From an uncultured Oscillospiraceae bacterium (GTDB lineage: Bacteria; Bacillota; Clostridia; Oscillospirales; Oscillospiraceae): 64,000 bases of DNA. The notes under the pieces are model-generated. The model was not told the origin of the DNA, made no database searches, and saw nothing but the letters and a program-made list of their open reading frames with translations. The stretch covers positions 1-64,000 of the forward strand of contig CAJUNA010000008.1 in the NCBI GenBank assembly GCA_910587645.1, written 5' to 3'. Positions 24,960 to 31,768 of the stretch are shown here, in pieces. Position 1 is the stretch's first letter, and the number at the start of each line of letters is the position of its first letter. Made by a program: the position numbers and the translations under genes.

Positions 24960-25145
24960 TCAGAGATGCGCCGCGGAAAAATCAACCGGCTCCCGATCCG
25001 CTTCTGAAATGTACATCTCCTCCGCAGCTTGCTGCGCCCGGATCAATATGTCCTGCGCCTTGATATAGTTCTTCTCCTGCAATGCCCCTAGCGCATCTGT
25101 TATCCCATTGAATAGTCTTGTGTAATACCTTGGGAAGTTTTCCAT
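24960..25145 (-). CDS. Small helical hypothetical protein, possibly frameshifted at its 3' end
   Basis: The 61-residue product is a predicted two-helix protein (NFPRYYTRLFNGITDALGAL, then KAQDILIRAQQAAEEMYI). I do not recognise a named family. The frame stops at 24960, but the adjacent frame continues to TAA at 24877-24879 with coding-like composition (CRAQAQQPETPVGPAP, then a charged end). One extra T in a run of five T residues (minus strand, about 24977-24981) would join the two. A real frameshift, a slippage event or a genuine short protein are all possible. Confidence 0.55.
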   Translation of the reverse strand: MENFPRYYTRLFNGITDALGALQEKNYIKAQDILIRAQQAAEEMYISEADREPVDFSAAHL

Positions 25146-25236
25146 ACCGTTTTATCCTCCTTTTATACCGATATATTACACTGTCGCATTATAAAATGCA
25201 AGTAAAAACATAATCTTAATTATAATATAATATTAT

Positions 25237-25279
25237 CGCATATTTATCACGCATATCACAATATAATCGTCATATAATA
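25237..25279 (+). promoter_or_regulatory. AT-rich control region of the RHH-like gene
   Basis: Within a strongly AT-rich stretch (25160-25290), two TATAAT boxes lie at 25262-25267 and 25273-25278, and CGCATAT is repeated directly at 25237-25243 and 25250-25256. The repeats may serve the ribbon-helix-helix-like product for autoregulation (inference). Confidence 0.4.
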
Positions 25280-25297
25280 AACAATGCGAGGTGTGAT

Positions 25298-25495
25298 ATG
25301 CGTAAATTCAAAATCCCTAAAGGGTATACTTCCACCAACAAAACCATTCGCTTCCCCGATGCGGTAATCGAGCAGGTTGAGGAAGCAATTCGTGGTACAG
25401 ATTGTAATTTCTCCCAATTTATTATTGAAGCAACCCGTTTTGCCCTGGAAAATCTAAGCGAAGAAGCAGAGTTCCCTAAAGAAGAAAAAGCGTAA
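25298..25495 (+). CDS. Small ribbon-helix-helix-like protein
   Basis: A 65-residue protein with a beta-strand (NKTIRFPDAVIEQVEEAI) followed by two helices (FSQFIIEATRFALENL), the layout of Arc/MetJ/CopG-type DNA-binding proteins, ending in an acidic-basic tail. It could be an autoregulated repressor of the threonine-synthase-like gene 104 bp downstream; no terminator separates them. ATG follows GAGGTG. No toxin gene is adjacent, so a toxin-antitoxin role is not supported. Confidence 0.65.
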   Translation: MRKFKIPKGYTSTNKTIRFPDAVIEQVEEAIRGTDCNFSQFIIEATRFALENLSEEAEFPKEEKA

Positions 25496-25599
25496 GGCGC
25501 AGAGATGAAAGGGCATCGTCCAACAACAGCCGGCAAGGCATAAAAGCCGAAGGCGGCCCATAGCACAAGCGCCGAAAACGCGAAGAAAGGATCCCAAAA

Positions 25600-26841
25600 A
25601 TGAAAAATGTAAAACACGCAAAATGTGTAAAATGCGGAACCATCTACGATGCGGCCCCGAATATAACAAACTGCACCTGCGGGGGAATCTTGGATATCGT
25701 TTATGACTACGCGTATATCAAGACGAAGCTGACAAAGGAGACTCTCGCGGCCCGCCGCGACAATACGATGTGGCGATACCGGGAGCTTCTCCCAGTAGAG
25801 GAGAGCACAGAAGCCCCTCCCCTCCGTGTGGGATGCAGCCCCCTCTATGAAGCGAGAAACCTGGCGGAACAACTGGGCATCAAAAAGCTGTTTGTGAAAG
25901 ACGATGGGATCAACCCTACCGCTTCGCTGAAAGACCGCGCCAGTTCCATGGCCGTTGTGAAGGCAATGGAAGCGGGCGCGAAGGTCATCGCCTGTTCCTC
26001 TACTGGAAACGCCGCCTCCTCCCTGGCGGGAAACGCCGCCGCCGCGGGGCTGAAAACCTATATTTTTGTACCCTCCCGCGCTCCTAAGGGCAAGGTTGCC
26101 CAGCTTATGACCTTCGGCGCTACCGTGATCTCCGTCCAGGGGAGCTATGAGGATACTTTCGAATTGAGCAAGCAGGCGATCGAAAAGTGGGGCTGGTATA
26201 ACCGTAATGCCGCCATCAACCCTTACCTTTCCGAGGGAAAAAAGACCGTGGGCCTGGAGATTATGGAACAGCTCCATTGGGAGGTTCCTGATTATATCGC
26301 CATCTCCGTGGGCGATGGCTGTACCATTGCGGGCCTGTGGAAGGGATTGAAGGATCTTTATGCCATTGGGTTTATTGACAAGCTGCCCCGGCTGATTTCC
26401 GTCCAGGCAGAGGGCTGCTGCCCCCTGAACCGGGCTATCGAAACCGGCGAGGAGTGGCGCCCTATGGAGGAAAATACCTTGGCGGATTCCATCGCCGTAG
26501 GTGTTCCCCGGAACGCCGGCAAGGCTCTGATGGCTATTCGGGAGAGTCATGGTTTGACAGTCAACGTCTCCGATGATGAAATCATGGCCGCGCAAAAGCT
26601 GTTGGGGCGAACCTGCGGCGTGTTCGGAGAACCGGCAGGCGTTGCCGGTACAGCAGGGTTGAAAAAGCTCTGCGGACAGGGGAAGATCCCTGCCGGTGCC
26701 ACAGTGGTCTCTGTGGTGACAGGCAATGGACTGAAGGATGTAGCAAACGCCATCGCCGCTTGTGGGGAGCCAATTTCGATTCCCAGCGATATGGAGCGGC
26801 TGCTGAAAGCCTTTTCGGATCACGGGATCGTGGTAGAGTAA
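25600..26841 (+). CDS. thrC: Threonine synthase-like PLP enzyme
   Basis: The 413-residue protein starts with a small zinc-ribbon-like segment (CVKCGTIYDA, then CTCGG), as in class II-type threonine synthases. The PLP lysine lies in DDGINPTASLKDRASSMAVV, followed by ACSSTGNAASSLAGNAAAAG and the glycine-rich SVGDGCTIAGLWKGL. Threonine synthase makes threonine from O-phosphohomoserine; related enzymes act as lyases or on other phospho-amino acids. The genes around it concern amino-acid breakdown rather than threonine biosynthesis, so a catabolic paralogue is possible. ATG follows AGAAAGGA. Confidence 0.8.
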   Translation: MKNVKHAKCVKCGTIYDAAPNITNCTCGGILDIVYDYAYIKTKLTKETLAARRDNTMWRYRELLPVEESTEAPPLRVGCSPLYEARNLAEQLGIKKLFVKDDGINPTASLKDRASSMAVVKAMEAGAKVIACSSTGNAASSLAGNAAAAGLKTYIFVPSRAPKGKVAQLMTFGATVISVQGSYEDTFELSKQAIEKWGWYNRNAAINPYLSEGKKTVGLEIMEQLHWEVPDYIAISVGDGCTIAGLWKGLKDLYAIGFIDKLPRLISVQAEGCCPLNRAIETGEEWRPMEENTLADSIAVGVPRNAGKALMAIRESHGLTVNVSDDEIMAAQKLLGRTCGVFGEPAGVAGTAGLKKLCGQGKIPAGATVVSVVTGNGLKDVANAIAACGEPISIPSDMERLLKAFSDHGIVVE

Positions 26842-26844
26842 ACA

Positions 26845-26883
26845 AAAAGGCAGGTTTTGAGGAAAGTCGAAACCTGCCTTTTC
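26845..26883 (+). terminator. Terminator after the threonine-synthase-like gene
   Basis: AAGGCAGGTTT (26847-26857) pairs with AAACCTGCCTT (26870-26880), followed by TTCC. A run of A residues precedes the stem, so it could also act on the opposite strand. Confidence 0.75.
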
Positions 26884-26997
26884 CATTTGGGAAATATTCC
26901 TACCAATCAGGAATTGTCCCCTGGAACGCCATCGCCATCATGGTATACTCAAAAATACAGGCGCACCTGCATTAAAATCTTAAAATTTCATCAGCCC

Positions 26998-27048
26998 TTG
27001 ACAAACATATCGTTGGGTGATATATTATGACCAGTCGTCAAACGATAT
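26998..27048 (+). promoter_or_regulatory. Promoter with dyad symmetry for the ABC exporter
   Basis: TTGACA (26998-27003) and TATATT (27021-27026) are separated by 17 bp. An inverted repeat ATATCGTT (27007-27014) / AACGATAT (27041-27048) flanks the -10 box, and an inner dyad TGAC-N5-GTCA lies at 27028-27040. This arrangement suits a repressor acting on the start site; no regulator gene is adjacent. Confidence 0.7.
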
Positions 27049-27099
27049 ATCTATGATTTAACACACAACCGGGCGCAGCGTGTGCCCAAAGGAGGATCT

Positions 27100-27876
27100 A
27101 TGCGAGAAATTTTACAAGTCCAAGGCCTGACCAAGACCTTTCAGCTTTCCGCCAAGCAGCAAAAGCTGGAAAAAACCAAGGAAAAAGTCCGAACAGCGGT
27201 AAATCATCTCAGTTTTACGGCCTATGAAGGAGAAATTTTTGGCCTGCTGGGTCCCAACGGCGCGGGTAAGACGACCACCCTGCGGCTGCTGGCCACCTTG
27301 ATCCGGCCCGACAGCGGGGACGCGCTGATGGATGGCGTCAGTGTAGTAAAGCAGCCCGACCAGGTGCGAAGCCGCATCGGATTCCTCACCAGCGAGCTGA
27401 AGCTGGAGGACTGCTTTACCCCCAATTACCTGTTTGACTTCTTCGCGGATTTACATAAAGTGGATCCCAACACCCGGGACAGAAGGAAAAAAGACCTGTT
27501 CCAGCGGTTCGGCATCGACCGCTTCGCGGAGGTAAAGGTAGCGAACCTCTCCACCGGCATGAAGCAGAAGGTGTCCCTGGTAGTGTCCATCGTCCACAAC
27601 CCGGACATTATCATTTTCGATGAGCCTACCAACGGCCTGGACGTACTGACCGCCAAGGTAGTGACAGACTTCCTCCAGCAGCTTCGTGAGGAGGGGAAAA
27701 CCATTATCGTCTCCACCCATATTTTCAGCCTGATTGAAAAGCTATGCGACCGGGTGGGCATTATCATTAACGGGAAAATGACCGTCTGCGACACTCTGGA
27801 TAAAATTACCGGCGGCATGAGCCTGGAAGACCGGTTTTTTGAGATTTACAAGGAAACGGTAGGTGACGAGGGATGA
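27100..27876 (+). CDS. ABC transporter ATP-binding protein (NatA-like)
   Basis: The 258-residue ATPase has Walker A (LLGPNGAGKTT, about residues 47-57), the ABC signature LSTGMKQKVS, Walker B IIIFDEPTNGLD and the switch His (ISTH-type VSTHIFSL). Its early charged insertion (LSAKQQKLEKTKEKV) is typical of NatA/sodium-efflux and drug-export ATPases. It overlaps the permease gene by 4 bp. The ATG at 27100 follows AAAGGAGG; an earlier in-frame start at 27082 lies inside the ribosome binding region. Substrate unknown. Confidence 0.92.
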   Translation: MREILQVQGLTKTFQLSAKQQKLEKTKEKVRTAVNHLSFTAYEGEIFGLLGPNGAGKTTTLRLLATLIRPDSGDALMDGVSVVKQPDQVRSRIGFLTSELKLEDCFTPNYLFDFFADLHKVDPNTRDRRKKDLFQRFGIDRFAEVKVANLSTGMKQKVSLVVSIVHNPDIIIFDEPTNGLDVLTAKVVTDFLQQLREEGKTIIVSTHIFSLIEKLCDRVGIIINGKMTVCDTLDKITGGMSLEDRFFEIYKETVGDEG

Positions 27877-29051
27877 AAAGCGGCATCATAACCATTTTGA
27901 AAAAAGAGCTTGCCCGGTTTTTCGGCGACAAGCGCATGGTGGTCAGCATTCTGATCCCCGGCGTACTGGTCTATATCATGTACTGTTTCATGGGCGACGC
28001 CATGGGCAGCGCCTTTGGCGTGAGCGAGGACTACGTCCCCTCTATCCAGGCTGTCGAGATGTCCAGCAATGTCAAGGCGCTGCTGGGCGCGGCAGAGATT
28101 TCCGTAGAGGATATCCCGGAGACAGGACTGGCGGACGCCAAGGCCGCCGTAATAGAGCAAAGCCTGGACCTTCTGCTGGTGTTCCCGGAGAACTTCGACC
28201 AGGATGTGGCGGAATACGCCGCTTCTTCCGGGCAGGCGGCGCCCAACGTGGAAATTTACTACAACTCTGCGTCAACCAACTCCACCTTCGTTTACCGCAC
28301 GATGGCAGAGCTTCTGGACGCCTATGAGTCCCAGATGGTGAACAAGTTTGACGTCAACGCCGGCGGCGAGGGCTATGACCTGGCTACGGCGGAGGATACG
28401 GCTGGCTCCTTCTTTGCGATGATGATGCCGCTGCTGCTGATGATGTTCCTTTATTCCGGATGCGCGGCAGTCGCGCCGGAATCCATCGCCGGGGAGAAGG
28501 AGCGGGGCACCATCGCCACCATGCTCATCACCCCCATCCGCCGCAGCGACATTGCCATGGGCAAAATCCTGGCCTTGGCAATCATCGCCATGATCTCCGC
28601 AGCGTCCAGCACCATCGGCGCGGTCCTCTCCCTGCCGAAGATTATGGGTGGCGTTACAGACGAGGTCAACGCTTCGATTTACGGCGTAAAAGAATACCTC
28701 CTGCTGTCGGCGGTGATTTTGTCCACAGTGCTGGTGCTGGTGACGGCAATTTCCGTCATTTCCGCCTACGCGAAAACCATTAAGGAAGCCCAGACATACG
28801 CCTTGCCGGTAATGTTTATCGCCATGGGCGTAGGCATTTCCGGCATGTTCGGCACCGGAGCGTCCCAGGAGCTCTCCGTTTACTGCATCCCGCTGTACAA
28901 CAGCGCGCAGTGCATGGCGGGCGTGTTCTCCTTCAGCATAACGCCTGCTGCCGTAGCGGTAACGGCTGGGGCCAATCTGGCGGTCACGCTGCTGGGCGTG
29001 TTTGTGCTGGCGCGGATGTTCAACAGCGAAAAAATCATTTTCTCCAAATAA
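27873..29051 (+). CDS. ABC-2 type transporter permease (NatB-like)
   Basis: A 392-residue protein with one N-terminal membrane helix (about residues 20-42), a long extracytoplasmic region (about 45-180) and five or six C-terminal helices starting at about 185 (MMMPLLLMMFLYSGCAAVAP). The cytoplasmic segment SIAGEKERGTIATMLITPI is the typical coupling element of ABC-2/NatB permeases. It forms an exporter with the ATPase encoded directly upstream. Sodium, drugs or peptides are possible substrates; sequence does not decide. Confidence 0.88.
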   Translation: MKSGIITILKKELARFFGDKRMVVSILIPGVLVYIMYCFMGDAMGSAFGVSEDYVPSIQAVEMSSNVKALLGAAEISVEDIPETGLADAKAAVIEQSLDLLLVFPENFDQDVAEYAASSGQAAPNVEIYYNSASTNSTFVYRTMAELLDAYESQMVNKFDVNAGGEGYDLATAEDTAGSFFAMMMPLLLMMFLYSGCAAVAPESIAGEKERGTIATMLITPIRRSDIAMGKILALAIIAMISAASSTIGAVLSLPKIMGGVTDEVNASIYGVKEYLLLSAVILSTVLVLVTAISVISAYAKTIKEAQTYALPVMFIAMGVGISGMFGTGASQELSVYCIPLYNSAQCMAGVFSFSITPAAVAVTAGANLAVTLLGVFVLARMFNSEKIIFSK

Positions 29052-29080
29052 ATCCACAACGCGAGTATATTTTTTCACAT

Positions 29081-29115
29081 GTAGAGACGCCCCGGCAAAG
29101 CCGGGGCGTCTCTAC
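29081..29115. repeat. Perfect 16-bp inverted repeat without a U tract
   Basis: GTAGAGACGCCCCGGC (29081-29096) and its exact complement GCCGGGGCGTCTCTAC (29100-29115) flank AAA. It lies between convergent genes. There is no T run on either strand, so it may be a dispersed palindromic repeat or a non-canonical terminator. Confidence 0.6.
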
Positions 29116-29137
29116 GCATCGTCCTCTGCGGCCATGC

Positions 29138-30040
29138 TCAGCCGCAAGCTATAAATTCCACAGGGGCAACATCAAACTCGCCATATGCCGCGCCGGCTGT
29201 ATCAAAGTCCGCCCCAGCCTGATAGTGCAGGCGGTAGCGTCCTTCCTCCAGCATGCCCCAAAGCATTAGCACGTTTTCCGACCAGTTCCGGCCGCCGGCA
29301 GGCAGTGTGCTGGGCGTTCCACAGAAGCCAATGCCCTCTTTGTAGGGCACTTCCGTCCACGCGCCATCCTGATTTTGACGCTCCAGGTGGGGGATGTCCA
29401 CTACATGCCCATCCCTGCCGGTGGTGTTGATAAAGTGTACGGGAAGGTTTTCTGCCAAACCGGAAACCGGCTGGCCCGGAATATACAGGCAATAATCAGG
29501 CTCCGCCGTAGCGTCCGCCGCGATGCGGACGTCCAACTGCCAGGGTTCGGTCTCCTCTCCGGTCTCCCCCAGGGCCAGCGAAGTACCGGTCAGGCGGTAC
29601 ACGCCCTCTCCCAGCGGCTCGGGCAAGTAGTTCAAATGGATGTCCATTGTCTCAATAGAATGGGGCTGGGCAGTCATCATCACCGTGGGAAAGTCCCCTC
29701 CCGGTACGCTCTGCCACCATCCATCCACATACTTCTCACAGTCAAAGGCAACTCCATACCCAAGCTCCACCTCACCAGTATTCTCTACCACCAGCGTCAG
29801 CCGCTCCGTCCCCACTGGGCAGCATTCTTGGAGCAGCGACAGCCTGGCCGTCCCCGGGATCTCCCAAACAGAATCCATTTCCGGCGGCTCCACAGAAACC
29901 TGCCTGATTTCCAGCGGCTCCACCGGCCCGGACGGCGGCGGCACCAGGCTTTCTCCGGATGGCGGTGATGCGTCCGTTCCACATGCTGCCAGCCCCAGGC
30001 ATAGCAGCATGGCAAAAGCTGCGAAAAGCATCCTTTTCAT
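29138..30040 (-). CDS. Lipoprotein with two immunoglobulin-like domains
   Basis: The 300-residue protein has a signal peptide and lipobox (LGLAACG, Cys about 20). Two beta-rich units follow, about residues 65-165 (LTLVVENTGEVELGYGVAF ... LGEGVYRLTG) and about 185-290 (LPVHFINTTGRDGHVVDIPH ... LEEGRYRLHYQ). Each has the pattern of bacterial Ig-like domains of the Big_14 type, ending in a G-x-YRL strand. It should sit on the outer face of the membrane. The role is unknown; it has its own upstream site and no obvious partner. Confidence 0.7.
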   Translation of the reverse strand: MKRMLFAAFAMLLCLGLAACGTDASPPSGESLVPPPSGPVEPLEIRQVSVEPPEMDSVWEIPGTARLSLLQECCPVGTERLTLVVENTGEVELGYGVAFDCEKYVDGWWQSVPGGDFPTVMMTAQPHSIETMDIHLNYLPEPLGEGVYRLTGTSLALGETGEETEPWQLDVRIAADATAEPDYCLYIPGQPVSGLAENLPVHFINTTGRDGHVVDIPHLERQNQDGAWTEVPYKEGIGFCGTPSTLPAGGRNWSENVLMLWGMLEEGRYRLHYQAGADFDTAGAAYGEFDVAPVEFIACG

Positions 30041-30067
30041 GGGACATTTCCTCCTGTGTCTGTTTAC

Positions 30068-30508
30068 CTATTCAGACGGAGGCCCGCCCTCTTTTGTTCC
30101 CCTTGCCTGCACCTGCTTCACCACAAATCCATTCACCGTCGCATGGGCCACGTAAATCCCCGTCTCGTCCCGCACATCCACAGCATACAGACAGGTCGTG
30201 CGCCCGGACTTCAGGCACTTGGCCTCCGCCAGCAGCACCTTGCCCTTGGCTGGGGCCAAAAAGCTAATAGACACCTGCTGGGACACAATGATTTGTTCTG
30301 TAAAAGCGTTGGACGCCACAGCGTAAGTGAAATCCGCCAGCGTAAACACCGCCCCGCCCATCGGTACGCCGTTGGCGTTCATATGGCGGTCCTCCAGGGG
30401 CATTGCGCAGACGGCCCGCCCCGGTTCAGCTTCCCGAATCTCCACTCCGGCCAGTGCCGCAAAGCGGTCACCTTGGAAGCGCCTTGTCAATTCCTCCAAG
30501 CCCGGCAT
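30068..30508 (-). CDS. PaaI-like hotdog thioesterase
   Basis: A 146-residue single hotdog domain with HMNANGVPMGGAVFTLADFTYAVA, close to the PaaI motif HxNxxGxxHGGxxxxLAD, then VSQQVSISFLAPAKGKVLLAEAK. Such enzymes hydrolyse acyl-CoA thioesters. The second His of the usual GxxHGG is Met here, so activity or specificity may differ; the catalytic Asp (LAD) is kept. The ATG follows a GGAGG site. It is the last gene before the motility region. Confidence 0.82.
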   Translation of the reverse strand: MPGLEELTRRFQGDRFAALAGVEIREAEPGRAVCAMPLEDRHMNANGVPMGGAVFTLADFTYAVASNAFTEQIIVSQQVSISFLAPAKGKVLLAEAKCLKSGRTTCLYAVDVRDETGIYVAHATVNGFVVKQVQARGTKEGGPPSE

Positions 30509-30620
30509 AGCGATTCCTCCTTTTTCGTTATTCAGTCAGTATATCCAAAAAACACCCCACCTACCAGTCCGCAGAGCCGCGCACCGGCAGATGGGGTTGT
30601 TTTAGCCGCAGCGTCCCGGC

Positions 30621-30803
30621 TTAGCCGTAGACGTCAAAGCCGTACTGGCTGGGCGCAGGTACAGCGGCCAGCATATCGTTAATCAGCGTCTCCGCCTGGC
30701 TCTCCATGCTGTCCATCGACTTCTTCATAATCGCCGTGTCATAAGCGGCGGCAAACTGTGCCTGGCTCATGCTCATGCTGGCGGCGGCAATGCTTTCCAT
30801 CAT
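30621..30803 (-). CDS. YjfB-like putative motility protein
   Basis: A 60-residue protein that opens MMESIAAASMSMSQAQFAAAYDTAIMKKSMD and ends with the helix AETLINDMLAAVP. This matches the short YjfB family, which is tied to flagellar regulons in Bacillus and Clostridia but has no known biochemical function. The first ATG has AAAGGAGA eight bases upstream. Its place at the edge of the motility region agrees with the family. Confidence 0.82.
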   Translation of the reverse strand: MMESIAAASMSMSQAQFAAAYDTAIMKKSMDSMESQAETLINDMLAAVPAPSQYGFDVYG

Positions 30804-30877
30804 GGTCCTGCTCTCCTTTCCTGGTTTTCAATTTATGACAGCGCGGTCTCCCCGTCTCCGGGGACGCGTTTGTCATC

Positions 30878-31708
30878 TCAGTTTATCTGCACCGGGGTAA
30901 TCTGCCCATCGCCGGTCTTTTTGTAAATCTTGGTCAGATCGCTGCTGAGGTAGAAGGTACCTACAATCTCATTGGTAGCGGTCTGGGGGTTCATCTGATA
31001 GACCATAATCTCACGGCATTCCACCTCGTCCACCTTGACCCAGCCCTGCTGGGGGAAGGTGAGGTATTCCGACATGCTCTCCCCTTCCAGTCCCAGCTTC
31101 CTGGGATCCAGAGAGTTAAAGTATTCGGTCTGCTCCTTGATGCCGGTAGCCGTAGGCGTACCGCTGCCGTTGCCGGAACCGTTGGCGTCCTCGGGTTCCT
31201 TTTTCACAGGCGGAAGAATGGAGCCTTCAATATAGGTCACCTGCACCGCCACCGCGTACTCCGACCAGCCCACCAGCACCCGCAGGAACCGCTTGCCCGC
31301 CTCTTCATTTTCAGCGGCTTTTTTACCAAGAGCGATGCTGCCGAAGAGGGTATCCGTGGTGGGCGTTTCCTCCAGCCGGTGGTTCTCGCCGTCAATAGCA
31401 GAAAACCCCTGCTCTTCGCTGAGCAGAAGGGTAACGTACCGCCCCGCCAGCTCCGCAGGATCTGCCATCTGGCGGTAGTGATAGGTATGATGAATGTCCA
31501 GCCCCTCTGTAACAGCCACGTCTGTAGGGGAATCAATGGACGCCAAAATGGCCTCCCCCTCCTCCAGAATGGTGTCCAGGGCGACTACATTATCTTCCTC
31601 GCTCTCCCCCAGGGAGTAGACCTCCAAGGCGGTTGGCCCCTTTTTGCAGGCGGTGAGCAGGCACAGCGCCGCTACAAGCAGCAGAAAGACTTTGGTTTGC
31701 TTTTTCAT
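30878..31708 (-). CDS. Hypothetical lipoprotein
   Basis: The 276-residue protein has a basic N-terminus, hydrophobic core and lipobox LLTACKK, so it should be a lipoprotein. The mature region is acidic, with a Gly/Ser/Asn-rich linker (about residues 172-190) between two beta-containing halves. I do not recognise a family. It lies between the YjfB-like and FtsA-like genes on the same strand, so an envelope role linked to that actin-like protein is conceivable but only positional. Confidence 0.65.
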   Translation of the reverse strand: MKKQTKVFLLLVAALCLLTACKKGPTALEVYSLGESEEDNVVALDTILEEGEAILASIDSPTDVAVTEGLDIHHTYHYRQMADPAELAGRYVTLLLSEEQGFSAIDGENHRLEETPTTDTLFGSIALGKKAAENEEAGKRFLRVLVGWSEYAVAVQVTYIEGSILPPVKKEPEDANGSGNGSGTPTATGIKEQTEYFNSLDPRKLGLEGESMSEYLTFPQQGWVKVDEVECREIMVYQMNPQTATNEIVGTFYLSSDLTKIYKKTGDGQITPVQIN

Positions 31709-31768
31709 GAAAAACTTTCCTCGCTTTGCGCGGGACCTTCCCGTCCCGCCAAAATGCGCCGCCGGCGT

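Noticed and set aside
25298..25495. Toxin-antitoxin antitoxin call for the RHH-like protein
   Set aside because: No small toxin-like gene is adjacent; the neighbour is a threonine-synthase-like enzyme.
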